NCBI GenBank assembly: GCA_945898095.1
Contig: CAMDHE010000013.1
Span: 1-63,045 of the forward strand
Direction: 5' to 3'
DNA length: 63,045 nucleotides
Origin: Roseateles toxinivorans
GTDB lineage: Bacteria > Pseudomonadota > Gammaproteobacteria > Burkholderiales > Burkholderiaceae_C
How positions within the stretch are numbered: position 1 is the stretch's first letter; each line of letters begins with the position of its first letter. The position numbers were made by a program, and so were the translations under genes. A model generated the notes under the pieces. That model searched no databases. It was given only the letters and a program-made list of their open reading frames with translations, and was not told where the DNA came from. Shown here one piece after another: positions 44,617-54,581 of this stretch.

Positions 44617-47301
44617 TCAGGAAGCCAAGGCGCGGCTGATGATTTCGCGTACATCGCCCGACAGGTCGGGCTTGGCCGCGACCCGGCGGATCGCTTCCGC
44701 GGCGGCGCTGCGATAGGGCTCGGCCAGCGCCGTCCAGCGGTCCATCGCACGCGCCAGCCGGCTGGCCAGTTGCGGGTTGATCGCGTCAATGGCGAGTACC
44801 TGCTCGGCCCAGAATACATAGCCGGCCGCATCGCTGCGGTGGAAGGCGGCCGGATTGGCCAGGCAAAGCGAGAAGATCAGGCTGCGCGCACGGTTCGGAT
44901 TCTTCAGCGTGAAGTCCGGGTGCTGCAACAGCTGTTTGACGCGTGCAAAGCTGCGGCCGTCGAGCTCGGGGGTGCGGCCTTGCAGGGCGAACCATTTGTC
45001 GATGACCAGCGCTTCGTCCTTGAACAAGGCGTGGAAGCGGGCCAGGGCAGGTTCGGCCAGTTCGGCATGGCCGTTGACCAGCGCAGACAGCGCGCCAAAG
45101 CGGTCGGTCATATTGCCCGCATCCTTGAAACGCTGATAGGCGCGACCTGGCCAGAGGCTGTCGGCGCTGCTGCTGGCGCCGAGCACCAGCATGCCCAGGG
45201 CCAGGTTGGCCAGCGCGCGTTTGCCGGCCGAGACCGGGTCGGGCTGGTAGCCGCCGATGATCTGGTTGGCTTCGAAGGCTGCCACCCAGTCGGCATGCAG
45301 CGCTGCGGCCAGTTGCTGCTGCGCTGCCAGCAAGGCCTTGTGGATTGCTTGCGGGTCGATGCCGGCACCTGTCGCCGCAATCTGTTCGGCCACATAGGCC
45401 TCGCCGGGCAATGTCAGCGCCAGTTCCTTGAAGGCCGGGTCGAGTTCCTGGTGGTTCAACAGCGCGCGCATGGCCTCGATATAGGCCTGGTCGAGTTGCA
45501 GCGGCAAGCCGGCGCGCAAGGCCGCCAGAATCTGGTTCAACGCCAGGCGCTGGCCAGCTTCCCAGCGATTGAAGGCATCGCTGTCATGCTGCAGTTGCAC
45601 CAGCAGGTCGGCGTTGCTCAGCGCATCGACCAGCACCACCGGCGCCGACAGGCCGCGCAGCAAGGATGGCACTGGTTCAGCGGCGACATTGACGAAGGTG
45701 AACTGCTGCTCGGCCGATTCCAGCACCAGCACCTGCTCGTTGCCACCGGCCTCAGCTTCGCCCTGCAATTGCATAGGTATTGCCTGCCCATCGCGCCCGA
45801 GCAGGCCGATGGCCAGCGGAATCACCTGCGGCAATTTCTCCGGCTGCCCGGCGCTGGCCGGGTTGTGTTGTTGCAGGCTGAGCGTGTAGGTCTGCGCTGC
45901 GGCGTCGTAGGTGCCATGGGCTTGCACGCGCGGCGTGCCGGCTTGCGAGTACCAGCGCTTGAAGGCGTCGAGCCGTATCGTCAGCGCCGAGCCGGGGTTG
46001 GCATCGGCAATCGCTTGGGCGAAATCGTCGCAGGTCACGGCCTGGCCGTCATGGCGCTGGAAGTACAAGGCCATGCCGGCCTCGAAGCCGGCGCGGCCGA
46101 CCAGCGTCTGCATCATGCGCACGACTTCGGCGCCTTTTTCGTAGACGGTGGAGGTGTAGAAGTTGTTGATCTCGGCATAGCTGTCTGGCCGCACCGGATG
46201 TGCCATCGCGCCGGCGTCCTCGGTGAACTGCCCGGCACGCAGGCCGCGCACATCCTGGATCCGGCAGACCGCGCGAGCCGAGGGGCTGCCGGCCATGTCC
46301 ATGCTGAATTCCTGGTCGCGGAACACCGTCAGGCCCTCTTTCAGCGACAGCTGGAACCAGTCGCGGCAGGTGACGCGGTTGCCGGTCCAGTTGTGGAAAT
46401 ATTCATGCGCAACAATGCTTTCGATACGCGAAAAATCGGCATCGGTGGCAGTCGCCGGGCTGGCCAGCAGGGCCGAGGTGTTGAAGATGTTCAGGCCCTT
46501 GTTTTCCATCGCGCCCATATTGAAGTCGGACACGCCGACGATCATGAAGCGCTCCAGATCGAGCGGCAGCTTGAAGCGCGCTTCGTCCCAGATGATCGAT
46601 GCGATCAGCGAGTTCATCGCATGCTCGGTCTTGCCCAAGTCGCCGCTGCGCACATAGACCTGCAGCAGATGGTCTTTGCCCGCACGGGTGCGGATGGCCT
46701 GCTCGCGCGCCACCAGAGCGCCCGCCACCAGGGCGAACAAATAGCTGGGCTTGGGGAAGGGGTCATGCCATTTGGCGAAATGGCGGCCGTTGTCGAGGTC
46801 ACCCGACTCGAGCAGGTTGCCGTTTGACAGCAGCACCGGGTACTTGGCCTTGTCGGCGCGCAGCAACACGGTGTATTCGGCCATCACATCCGGACGGTCG
46901 AGGAAATAGGTAATACGGCGAAAGCCTTCGGCCTCGCATTGGGTAAAGAAGCTGCCGCCCGAGGTGTAGAGACCGGTCAGCGAGCTGTTTTTCTCCGGCG
47001 CGCAGGTGTTGCGGATTTCCAGCTGGAAGTCGGCATCGGGCGCGGTTTCGATCACCAGCATCTGGCCTTCGACGCGGAAGGAGACGCTTTCGCCATCAAT
47101 CAGCACGCGCAGCAGGTTCAACTCTTCGCCATGCAGGCGTAGCGGGCCATGCGGCACGTCGCGGTTGCGCTCGACCTTCATCTTCGAGGCGACGATGGTC
47201 TTGGCCGGGTCGAGGTCGAATGTCAGCTCGACGCTGCGAATCCAGAAAGCTGGCGCCAGGTAGTCTTCGCGGCGAATCAGCGGGGCTTGGCCTTCATGCA
47301 T
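44617..47301 (-). CDS. pepN: Aminopeptidase N (M1 family)
   Basis: Predicted 894-aa zinc aminopeptidase of the gammaproteobacterial-type PepN group. The exopeptidase motif GAMEN and the zinc motif [20 protein letters not shown] are complete, with the C-terminal DUF3458 domains present. It removes N-terminal residues during cytoplasmic peptide turnover. Full length. Lies between prfB and fbp, all on the minus strand, with about 60 and 35 bases between genes. Confidence 0.97.
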   Translation of the reverse strand: MHEGQAPLIRREDYLAPAFWIRSVELTFDLDPAKTIVASKMKVERNRDVPHGPLRLHGEELNLLRVLIDGESVSFRVEGQMLVIETAPDADFQLEIRNTCAPEKNSSLTGLYTSGGSFFTQCEAEGFRRITYFLDRPDVMAEYTVLLRADKAKYPVLLSNGNLLESGDLDNGRHFAKWHDPFPKPSYLFALVAGALVAREQAIRTRAGKDHLLQVYVRSGDLGKTEHAMNSLIASIIWDEARFKLPLDLERFMIVGVSDFNMGAMENKGLNIFNTSALLASPATATDADFSRIESIVAHEYFHNWTGNRVTCRDWFQLSLKEGLTVFRDQEFSMDMAGSPSARAVCRIQDVRGLRAGQFTEDAGAMAHPVRPDSYAEINNFYTSTVYEKGAEVVRMMQTLVGRAGFEAGMALYFQRHDGQAVTCDDFAQAIADANPGSALTIRLDAFKRWYSQAGTPRVQAHGTYDAAAQTYTLSLQQHNPASAGQPEKLPQVIPLAIGLLGRDGQAIPMQLQGEAEAGGNEQVLVLESAEQQFTFVNVAAEPVPSLLRGLSAPVVLVDALSNADLLVQLQHDSDAFNRWEAGQRLALNQILAALRAGLPLQLDQAYIEAMRALLNHQELDPAFKELALTLPGEAYVAEQIAATGAGIDPQAIHKALLAAQQQLAAALHADWVAAFEANQIIGGYQPDPVSAGKRALANLALGMLVLGASSSADSLWPGRAYQRFKDAGNMTDRFGALSALVNGHAELAEPALARFHALFKDEALVIDKWFALQGRTPELDGRSFARVKQLLQHPDFTLKNPNRARSLIFSLCLANPAAFHRSDAAGYVFWAEQVLAIDAINPQLASRLARAMDRWTALAEPYRSAAAEAIRRVAAKPDLSGDVREIISRALAS

Positions 47302-47360
47302 GGGTGCATCCTGTTCGGTTCAGATCGAGACCCGGAGCCAGGCTCCGGGAAGGTCGGCGT

Positions 47361-48465
47361 TCAAACGCCTTGTTTCAGGCTGGCCGTGATGAAGGGATCA
47401 AGATCCCCGTCGAGCACTTTTTGCGTGGCCGATGTTTCGTAGTTGGTGCGCAGATCCTTGATGCGGCTCTGGTCCAGCACATAGCTGCGGATCTGGTGAC
47501 CCCAGCCGACATCGGTCTTGGTGTCTTCGAGCTTTTGCTGTTCTTCCATGCGCTTGCGCATTTCGAAGTCATAAAGCCTTGAACGCAGCCGCTTCCAGGC
47601 GACATCGCGGTTGCCATGCTGGCTGCGACCATCCTGGCATTGCACGACGATGCCGGTCGGCAAATGGGTCAGCCGCACGGCCGAGTCGGTCTTGTTGATG
47701 TGCTGGCCGCCGGCGCCGCTGGCGCGGAAGGTATCGACGCGAACATCAGCAGGGTTGATGTCGATCTCGATCGAATCATCGACCTCCGGATAGACGAACA
47801 GCGAGGCAAAGCTGGTGTGGCGGCCACCGGCCGAGTCGAACGGACTCTTGCGTACCAGCCGATGCACGCCGGTTTCGGTGCGCAGCAGGCCGAACGCATA
47901 TTCACCCTCGACCTTGATCGTGGCGCTCTTGATGCCTGCGACATCGCCGGAGGTTTCGTCTTCGAGCGTGGCCTTGAAGCCCTTGCGTTCGCAATATTTC
48001 AGGTATTGGCGCAGCAGCATGCTGGCCCAGTCGCAGGCTTCGGTGCCGCCGGCACCCGCCTGGATGTCGATGAAACAGTTGCTCGGGTCTTCGGGCTTGT
48101 TGAACATGCGACGGAATTCCATCTGTTCAACCGTTTCCTGCAGCTTGGCGGCATCGGCCTCGATGCCCTCCAGGCCGGTCAGATCTTCTTCTTCCTTAGC
48201 CATCTCGTACAACTCGATGTTGTCAGAGAGGTTGCTGGTCAGGTGATCGATGGTCGAGACGACATTTTCCAGCGTGCGCTTTTCGCGGCCCAGTTCCTGC
48301 GCGCGCTTGGGCTCATCCCAGATCTTGGGATTTTCCAGCGCGGCATTGACTTCGTTCAGGCGTAATGCTTTCCGGTCGTAGTCAAAGATACCCCCTTAGC
48401 GCGGCGGTGCGCGCTGACAGATCGGCCAGACTTGTGCCGATCAAATTGATTCTTTCGATGTCCAT
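47361..48465 (-). CDS. prfB: Peptide chain release factor 2 (programmed +1 frameshift)
   Basis: Predicted 367-aa RF2, which releases peptides at UGA and UAA. Codons 1-27 run from ATG 48465 to CTT; the next codon is an in-frame TGA (48384-48382), preceded by the internal Shine-Dalgarno AGGGGG and the slippery CTT TGA C. A +1 shift skips the T at 48384 and continues at GAC (48383) for 340 more codons. The recognition segment SPFDSAGG and the catalytic GGQ ([12 protein letters not shown]) are intact. The frameshift autoregulates RF2 level: scarce RF2 favours shifting. The start has an AGGA site upstream. Confidence 0.96.
48382..48397 (-). promoter_or_regulatory. prfB: prfB programmed frameshift site
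   Basis: The minus-strand order is AGGGGG, TAT, CTT, TGA, C: an internal anti-SD-binding stretch 3 bases before the slippery CTT codon and an in-frame UGA. This is the standard RF2 autoregulatory arrangement. Confidence 0.95.
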
Positions 48466-48545
48466 GCTGGTTCCTGGTTAGCCCGTATTTTCACATGGCC
48501 TCGAGAAACGGCGCCACCAGGCTGATTTGGGGCACACTGCAGGCC

Positions 48546-48842
48546 ATGTTGCTGTTCATCACCGCCGTCAAGATGCTGGCCGAGATCGCCTTGATGCTGC
48601 TGCTTGGGCGGGGCCTGCTGGCACTGTTGGCCGGCCCGGCAAGGGCCGGCAATCCGGTCTACCGCTTGCTGCAATGGCTGACCGATCCCTTGTTGCGGGG
48701 TGCCCGCGCAGCGATGCCGGGCTTCCTGCTGGAGCGACATCTTGGGCTGGCTGCCGGCGCGGCGCTGCTGCTGATCTGGTTGCTCAGCACCGCCCTCAAG
48801 GTCAGCTATTGTTTGCGCATCGGCGTAGCGCTTTGCCAATGA
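48546..48842 (+). CDS. Small membrane protein, YggT-like
   Basis: Predicted 98-aa protein with two hydrophobic segments (about residues 2-30 and 66-90) around a polar stretch NPVYRLLQWLTDPLLRGARAAMP, which resembles the NPxxRLLxxLTDPxLRPxR motif of YggT family membrane proteins. ATG 48546 is preferred; ATG 48495 in the same frame is only 29 bases from the divergent prfB start. Possibly co-transcribed with the next gene (10-base gap). Confidence 0.65.
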   Translation: MLLFITAVKMLAEIALMLLLGRGLLALLAGPARAGNPVYRLLQWLTDPLLRGARAAMPGFLLERHLGLAAGAALLLIWLLSTALKVSYCLRIGVALCQ

Positions 48843-48852
48843 TCGGAACCGG

Positions 48853-49137
48853 ATGAAAACCATCGATGCAGATCACGCTGCCCACGAGGCAATCCGTTTG
48901 CAGCAATATTGGCTGCGAGTCAAACGCTTGACGGCCTGGCTGCTGCTGGCCTGGGCGCTGGTCAGCTTCGGCCTGACCTATTTTGCCCGCGACCTTAACT
49001 TCAGTTTCTTCGGCTGGCCCTTCAGTTTCTGGGTCGCCTCGCAAGGCGCGCTGCTGGTTTTTTGCCTGATCGTGGCCTTTTATGCCCACGCGATGCGCAA
49101 GCTTGATGAGCAGGACCAGGCGCCAGACAAGAACTAA
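48853..49137 (+). CDS. DUF4212 protein (small subunit type of a sodium:solute symporter)
   Basis: Predicted 94-aa membrane protein with two transmembrane segments (about 27-45 and 54-80) and the YWLRVKRLTAWLLLAWALVSFG start typical of DUF4212. In most genomes it precedes a large SSS-family symporter gene. Here no symporter follows, so it is an orphan, or the partner is elsewhere. Confidence 0.8.
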   Translation: MKTIDADHAAHEAIRLQQYWLRVKRLTAWLLLAWALVSFGLTYFARDLNFSFFGWPFSFWVASQGALLVFCLIVAFYAHAMRKLDEQDQAPDKN

Positions 49138-49371
49138 ATCAACAGGCTCAAAAGCGTGCATTGTTCACGCGCTATCGAGGTATCCGCCGGCCCTGTTACG
49201 GGTCTGCTCTTAAGCTTCGGCCGGGGCAGATTCGCCCTCAGCGGAGCAAAGGCGATGAGATTCACGACCACTGCACATCGGCCCGGCCTGCGCGATTCGA
49301 TTGACAGGCCTCAACGCCCGAGGCTGGCGACGGCACCATTGTTGCGGCCTTTGCAACGGTTGAAATCCCCG

Positions 49372-49629
49372 ATGACTGGCCAGATGATTTTGCCGCCGCA
49401 CTTCAATCCAACCACGCGCAGCCTTTGCTTCATGGTCCAGATCGGACCGGACGCGGTGCCGGCCTATTTTTCTGAAAGTTCCTGGCAGGCGCGCCATGGC
49501 AGGTCGGACGATCAAGCCAGCCTGCACGAGATCTACCTGCAGAACCGCACCGCCATTGATGCGGCAGTGATCCGCAAGGTCGAGGCGGGGTCGCGAACGC
49601 CGGTGATTCTGCGCGTCAGCGACCTCTGA
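49372..49629 (+). CDS. DUF1488-like small protein
   Basis: Predicted 85-aa soluble protein with an N-terminal strand pattern (LCFMVQIGPDAVPAYFS) and a helical middle ending NRTAIDAAVIRKVEAG, as in DUF1488 family proteins of unknown function. ATG 49372 is chosen because the upstream frame (to 49156) is not protein-like. It converges on the alpha/beta hydrolase gene. Confidence 0.6.
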   Translation: MTGQMILPPHFNPTTRSLCFMVQIGPDAVPAYFSESSWQARHGRSDDQASLHEIYLQNRTAIDAAVIRKVEAGSRTPVILRVSDL

Positions 49630-49635
49630 GGCTTT

Positions 49636-50556
49636 TCAGCCCAGAAAGGCCTCGAGCTGAGCTGCCAGCGCTTCGGCCTGGTCATGGTGCAGCATATGGC
49701 CGGCATCTTTCAGGACGGCGCGAACCAGATCGGGCACCACAGCCAGGCGCGCGTCGAAATCGGAGCGCGGGTAACGCTGGCCCCAGATCGTGCCGATATT
49801 GGTGCTGTCGCCTTCAACCCAAAGGGTAGGTGCCGTGATACGGACCCAGCCCGCCAGGATCTCGGCTTTGCGGTACAGGACGGGATTGCTGCGCTTGTGC
49901 GCCGGATCTCCAAGGATCTGCCATGCAGTCCCGGTTGCGTCATCGATGGGACGCGACCAATGGGGCGCCAGCCAATCGGCCTTGGCACGCGTCAGCCGCG
50001 GATTGGTTTTCATCAAGCGATCGGCCACGGCGGCCAGGCTGGCGTAGGGTTTCAACTGCTGCGGCTGCTTCAGTTCGTCGAGCCATTTTGTCAGTCGGTC
50101 GGGTGCCTGTTCGGGCTGGGATTCGGGCAGACCGAAGCCCTCGAGGTTGATCAGGCGGCGCACGCGTTGCGGCCTCACGCCGGCATAAGTCATCACCACA
50201 TTGCCGCCCATGCTGTGGCCCAGCAGGTCGACCGCGGCATGGGGACTGACCGCATCGAGCAGGGCATCGAGATCACCCAAATAGTCGGGGAACCAGTAGC
50301 TGTCCGAACCGCTGGCTTCGCTGAGGCCAAAGCCGCGCCAGTCGAGCGCCACCACTTGCCGATCCTGCTGCATGGCATCGACGACAAACTGGAATGAGGC
50401 ACCGACATCCATCCAGCCATGCAGCATCACCAGCATCGGCCTGGCCTCTGTAATCAGGCTGGCTTCACCCCAGCGCAGTAGATGGTGGCGCAGGCCGCGC
50501 AACTGGATGAATTCGCTCTGGTGGCTGCGGCGGGTGCTGTAGGGTAAATGGGTCAT
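49636..50556 (-). CDS. Alpha/beta-hydrolase
   Basis: Predicted 306-aa hydrolase fold protein. The nucleophile elbow GHSMGGN lies near residue 112, the oxyanion HGWMDVGASF near 45, and a C-terminal catalytic His in DAGHMLHHDQ. Esterase or lipase-like; substrate unknown. ATG 50556 gives the usual N-terminus. Divergent from the GNAT gene. Confidence 0.88.
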   Translation of the reverse strand: MTHLPYSTRRSHQSEFIQLRGLRHHLLRWGEASLITEARPMLVMLHGWMDVGASFQFVVDAMQQDRQVVALDWRGFGLSEASGSDSYWFPDYLGDLDALLDAVSPHAAVDLLGHSMGGNVVMTYAGVRPQRVRRLINLEGFGLPESQPEQAPDRLTKWLDELKQPQQLKPYASLAAVADRLMKTNPRLTRAKADWLAPHWSRPIDDATGTAWQILGDPAHKRSNPVLYRKAEILAGWVRITAPTLWVEGDSTNIGTIWGQRYPRSDFDARLAVVPDLVRAVLKDAGHMLHHDQAEALAAQLEAFLG

Positions 50557-50639
50557 GGACTGCAATATAGGCCAAGCCTTGTCCAGCGGCTGTCGGTGAG
50601 GTGACAGGGTGCCGACCAGTTGGGCGCAAAATCGCGGCC

Positions 50640-51128
50640 ATGAACCCATATGTTTTGCGTCAAGCCGAGCCGCGCGATGTGCCGGCCATCACCGGACTGA
50701 TCCGGGAGTTGGCTGAATTCGAGCAGCTGTCCCATCTGGCCGTGCTGAGTGCCGACAAGCTGCATCCGCATCTGTTCGGCCCGAAGCCGGTGGTCGAAGC
50801 GCTGGTCGGCGAGCTCGGTGCTGAAGTGATCGCCTTCGCGCTCTTTTTCACCAACTTCAGCACCTTCCTGGCCAAGCCGGGGCTGTACCTGGAAGACCTT
50901 TATGTGCAGCCGGCGCATCGCGGCAAAGGGGTCGGCCGACGCTTGTTGACAAGGCTGGCAGAGACTGCGGTGTCGCGCGACTACGGCCGCTTCGAGTGGA
51001 GCGTGCTCGACTGGAATCAGCAGGCCATCGGTTTTTACGAAAAAATGGGCGCCAGGGTGATGCCCGAATGGCGTATCTGCCGGCTCGACGGACAGGCGCT
51101 GGCGAACTTTGGCGGTCGGAACGAATAA
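50640..51128 (+). CDS. GNAT-family N-acetyltransferase
   Basis: Predicted 162-aa acetyltransferase with the acetyl-CoA loop VQPAHRGKGVGRRLL (about residues 87-101) and WSVLDWNQQAIGFYEKMGA at the C-terminal end, as in diamine-acetyltransferase-like GNATs. Its stop overlaps the next start by one base (TAATG). Confidence 0.88.
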   Translation: MNPYVLRQAEPRDVPAITGLIRELAEFEQLSHLAVLSADKLHPHLFGPKPVVEALVGELGAEVIAFALFFTNFSTFLAKPGLYLEDLYVQPAHRGKGVGRRLLTRLAETAVSRDYGRFEWSVLDWNQQAIGFYEKMGARVMPEWRICRLDGQALANFGGRNE

Positions 51129-52852
51129 TGGACAGTTACGCCGGGCTGTATGCGGAGTTTCGCTGGCAGGTGCCGGAAGACTTCAACATCGCCGAAGCCT
51201 GCTGCGGGCGCTGGGCCCGCGAGCAAGCTTCGGCGATTGCGGTCCGGTTCGAGAACGAAGCCGGGTTTCAGGCGCATTACAGCTACGGCCAATTGCAGCG
51301 TGCAGCGAACCGGCTTGCCAATGCCTTGCAGCGTCAGGGCGTGCAGCGAGGTGACCGCGTTGCCATCCTGCTGCCGCAATGTTTCGAGACCGCGGTCGCG
51401 CATATCGCGATCAATCAGCTCGGCGCTGTGGCGATGCCGCTGTCAATGCTGTTCGGCCCTGAGGCGCTGGAATACCGGCTGCGCGACAGCGGCGCGGTGT
51501 TGGCGATTGCTGAAGGAGGGACGGTCCCGGCATTGCGTGATTTGCGCCAGCAGTTGCCCGATCTGCGCCGCTTGATCGTCGTCAGCGGCACAGCGGCAGA
51601 GAACGAAATCGAATGGATGGCCGCCCTGCAGGCCGAGGACGCGCGCTTCAGTGCCGTCAAGACCAGCGCTGACGACGCAGCGATCCTCGTCTACACCAGC
51701 GGCACGACCGGACCACCCAAGGGTGCCTTGATCCCGCAGCGCGCGCTGCTCGGCAACCTCAGCGGCTTCATCGCCAGCCAGAACTGGTTTGGTTTCGAGC
51801 CGTTCCCGGCCGGCGCGCAGCCGGTTTGGCCCGAGCCTTCGCCGCTGCAGGAGTCGACGATCTTCTGGTCGCCGGCCGACTGGGCCTGGACCGGCGGCCT
51901 GATGGACGCTTTATTGCCAACGCTTTATTTCGGCCGGACCATCCTCGGCTTCCAGGGGCGCTTTGCGCCGGAGCGCGCTTTCGAGCTGATGCAGCGCCAT
52001 GGCGTGACCCATAGCTTCTTGTTCCCGACCGCGCTGAAGGCGATGATGAAAGCGGTGCCCGAGCCGCGCTTGCGCTATGCGCTGAAGCTGCAGGCGATCA
52101 TGAGCGCCGGCGAAGCGGTTGGCGACGCGGTATTCGGCTATTGCCAGGATCAGCTCGGCGTCACCGTCAACGAGATGTTCGGCCAGACTGAAATCAACTA
52201 TGTGGTCGGCAACTGCATGCTCTGGCCGGCTCGGCCGGGCAGCATGGGCCGCGCCTATCCGGGGCACCGGGTGGCCGTTATCGACGCTGCCGGCCTGGTC
52301 TGCCCGACCGGCGTGGCGGGTGACGTTGCCGTGCATCGCCGCGATCTGCATGGCGATCTCGATCCGGTGTTTTTCCTCGGCTATTGGCGCCAGCCGGAGG
52401 CAACGCGGGCCAAGTTCACCGGCGATCCGGACGACAGTTGGTGCCGCACCGGCGACATGGCGCTGATGGACGCCGATGGCTATCTCTGGTACCAGGGGCG
52501 CAGTGACGATATGTTCAAGTCGGCCGGCTATCGCATCGGCCCGAGTGAAATCGAGAACTGTCTGGTCAAGCATGAAGCGGTCGCCAATGCTGCCGTGGTG
52601 CCCAAGCCCGATGCCGAGCGCGGTGCTTTGGTCAAGGCTTATGTGGTGCTGGCGCCTGGCTTCACCGCTTCACCGGCCCTGGTGCGGGCATTGCAAACCC
52701 ATGTGAAGCAGCGGCTGGCGCCCTATGAATATCCGAAGGAGATCGAATTCATCGAGGCCTTGCCGATGACGACGACCGGCAAGTTGCAGCGACGCATCCT
52801 GCGCCTGCAGGAAGAACAGCGGGCACAGGAAGCCGCGAACAGCCACGGCTGA
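51128..52852 (+). CDS. Medium-chain acyl-CoA/acetyl-CoA synthetase-like ligase
   Basis: Predicted 574-aa AMP-forming ligase of the ACSM/acetyl-CoA-synthetase-like group: YTSGTTGPPKG, the NEMFGQTEINYVVGN motif, SWCRTGD, RSDDMFKSAGYRIGPSEIE and catalytic Lys in TTTGKLQRR. It activates acetate, propionate or a medium-chain or branched acid. Core-genome gene separate from the accessory ligases. Confidence 0.9.
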   Translation: MDSYAGLYAEFRWQVPEDFNIAEACCGRWAREQASAIAVRFENEAGFQAHYSYGQLQRAANRLANALQRQGVQRGDRVAILLPQCFETAVAHIAINQLGAVAMPLSMLFGPEALEYRLRDSGAVLAIAEGGTVPALRDLRQQLPDLRRLIVVSGTAAENEIEWMAALQAEDARFSAVKTSADDAAILVYTSGTTGPPKGALIPQRALLGNLSGFIASQNWFGFEPFPAGAQPVWPEPSPLQESTIFWSPADWAWTGGLMDALLPTLYFGRTILGFQGRFAPERAFELMQRHGVTHSFLFPTALKAMMKAVPEPRLRYALKLQAIMSAGEAVGDAVFGYCQDQLGVTVNEMFGQTEINYVVGNCMLWPARPGSMGRAYPGHRVAVIDAAGLVCPTGVAGDVAVHRRDLHGDLDPVFFLGYWRQPEATRAKFTGDPDDSWCRTGDMALMDADGYLWYQGRSDDMFKSAGYRIGPSEIENCLVKHEAVANAAVVPKPDAERGALVKAYVVLAPGFTASPALVRALQTHVKQRLAPYEYPKEIEFIEALPMTTTGKLQRRILRLQEEQRAQEAANSHG

Positions 52853-52853
52853 T

Positions 52854-53492
52854 TCAGCGTCGGCATTTGCCACGGGCCTCGGCCAAGGCCCAGAAGGGCA
52901 GGCTCAGCAAACCCATGCCAGCGCCAGCAAATTCGCCTTTCAGGCAATCGCCGCTGGCTGACTGCATGATTTGCCCGCCCAGCTTGTCTTCCGGGCGCAG
53001 CGGTGCGCCATCGCCCATCGCCGAGGCTGCGCGCTCAGAAAGCAAGGGTGCCCGCGCAGCTTGGCGGATGGCCTGTCGGGTCGCTTCGCTGTCGAGCAAG
53101 CTGCCCTGAGCTGGCGCGACCGGCGCTGGCGTGACAACCGGCGGCTCGACGATCACCGGCCTGGCTTCTGGCAGGGCGGATGGCCTGGGGATCGGCAGCG
53201 CTGTCATGGTTGAAGCGACCCGCAGCGCCGCAGGTGGCGCGAGTTTCCGGGGCGGCGGTAGTCGCAATTCAATCAGTTGCAAGTCGCTGCGATTGGCCTG
53301 GGTTGCCGGATGTTTGCCGGGCTGCATCCGGCCGTCAATCCAGATCCACAGACCCAGATGCGCCGAAGCCAGCAAGGCCAAAAGCAGGGTGCGCTGGCTG
53401 GTGCTTGTTGTTGGGGCAGGGAAATGGTGATTCAGGATTTTCTCGATCGGGAGGTCTGGCCCGATGGCAGGTCCTCGAGGATAACAAGACAT
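52854..53492 (-). CDS. Hypothetical membrane-anchored proline-rich protein
   Basis: Predicted 212-aa protein with one hydrophobic segment (about residues 34-52, LLLALLASAHLGLWIWI), then a proline-rich linker (PPPRK...PIPRPSALPEARPVIVEPPVVTP) and a cysteine-containing C-terminus ending GKCRR. It looks like a single-pass protein with a periplasmic tail. Function unknown. ATG 53492 or 53537 could be the start. Confidence 0.55.
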   Translation of the reverse strand: MSCYPRGPAIGPDLPIEKILNHHFPAPTTSTSQRTLLLALLASAHLGLWIWIDGRMQPGKHPATQANRSDLQLIELRLPPPRKLAPPAALRVASTMTALPIPRPSALPEARPVIVEPPVVTPAPVAPAQGSLLDSEATRQAIRQAARAPLLSERAASAMGDGAPLRPEDKLGGQIMQSASGDCLKGEFAGAGMGLLSLPFWALAEARGKCRR

Positions 53493-53606
53493 CGATGGGC
53501 ATTGCCAGTTGAGCCGCTGCGGGTTTTTACGCGCCAAGTCAGGTCTTGTTAGCTGGCATGATGAGCCGGCTTTCCCTCCCCCTGCTTCAGCCGCAGGAAA
53601 AATTTA

Positions 53607-54551
53607 ATGCAAACGATCGAATGCATAGACTCCCACAGCGGGGGTGAGCCGACGCGGGTGGTGTTGTCGGGCTTTCCTGACCTCGCCGGCCTGCCGCTGC
53701 CGCAGGCAGTGGCAAGACTGCGCGACCAGCATGACCAATACCGCCGGGCAACGGTGTGCGAACCCCGCGGCAATGATGTGATGGTCGGCGCCTTGCTGCT
53801 GCCGCCAGTGAATCCGCAGTCTCTGGCTGCGGTGATCTTTTTCAACAATGTGGGCTATCTGGGCATGTGCGGCCACGGCACGATCGGGCTGATGGCAACC
53901 TTGGAACATCTGGGTCGTGCAACACCGGGCAGCTACGCTATTGATACGCCGGTCGGTACGGTGCAGGCGAGCCTCTATGGCCAGGGCCGCGTCTCGGTCG
54001 AGAACGTGGCAGCCTACCGGCATCTGGCCGCTGTGGCGCTGGATGTTGCCGGCTATGGCAGGGTGGTCGGCGATGTCGCCTGGGGCGGCAACTGGTTTTT
54101 TCTGACCGATGCGGCGGGCTTGCCGCTGCGGCATTCCGGGGTGCATGAGTTGACAGGTTTCTCAATGGCAATCCGCCAGGCCTTGCGTGACCGCGGGATC
54201 ACTGGCGCTGGCGGGGCCGAAATCGACCATATCGAATTGATGGGGCCGGCGCATCAACCGGGCAACAGCGGCCGCAACTTTGTTCTTTGCCCCGGTGGCG
54301 CTTACGACCGCTCGCCCTGCGGTACCGGCACCAGCGCCAAGCTGGCTTGTCTGGCGGGCGAAGGCAAGTTGGCCGAAGGCGAGTTGTGGCGACAGGAAAG
54401 CGTCATCGGCAGCCTTTTTGAAGCCAGCTACCGATGGCTGGACGGTCAGCTGATACCCAACATTCGCGGCCAGGCCCATCTGTCGGCACAAACCTCGCTG
54501 TTGCTGGACAGCGCTGATCCGTTTTGCTGGGGTCTGGCCGAGCAGGCTTGA
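53607..54551 (+). CDS. hypRE: 4-Hydroxyproline 2-epimerase (proline racemase family)
   Basis: Predicted 314-aa cofactor-free epimerase that interconverts trans-4-hydroxy-L-proline and cis-4-hydroxy-D-proline. Both catalytic cysteines are present (MCGHGTIG, about residue 91; DRSPCGTGTSAK, about 238), with IDSHSGGEPTRVV at the N-terminus. Two cysteines and the downstream genes favour hydroxyproline epimerase over the Cys/Thr dehydratase type. First gene of a three-gene hydroxyproline operon. Confidence 0.92.
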   Translation: MQTIECIDSHSGGEPTRVVLSGFPDLAGLPLPQAVARLRDQHDQYRRATVCEPRGNDVMVGALLLPPVNPQSLAAVIFFNNVGYLGMCGHGTIGLMATLEHLGRATPGSYAIDTPVGTVQASLYGQGRVSVENVAAYRHLAAVALDVAGYGRVVGDVAWGGNWFFLTDAAGLPLRHSGVHELTGFSMAIRQALRDRGITGAGGAEIDHIELMGPAHQPGNSGRNFVLCPGGAYDRSPCGTGTSAKLACLAGEGKLAEGELWRQESVIGSLFEASYRWLDGQLIPNIRGQAHLSAQTSLLLDSADPFCWGLAEQA

Positions 54552-54581
54552 AACCGGTCCAACCCAAGAAGAGGATTCACC

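Noticed and set aside
44593-46827. A 744-codon open frame on the plus strand across pepN
   Set aside because: It is the antisense shadow of pepN, whose motifs are unmistakable. Its translation is low in complexity and has no domain-like pattern.
48382-48384. In-frame stop suggesting a broken prfB
   Set aside because: The internal Shine-Dalgarno plus CTT TGA C is the standard RF2 frameshift, so the gene is intact.
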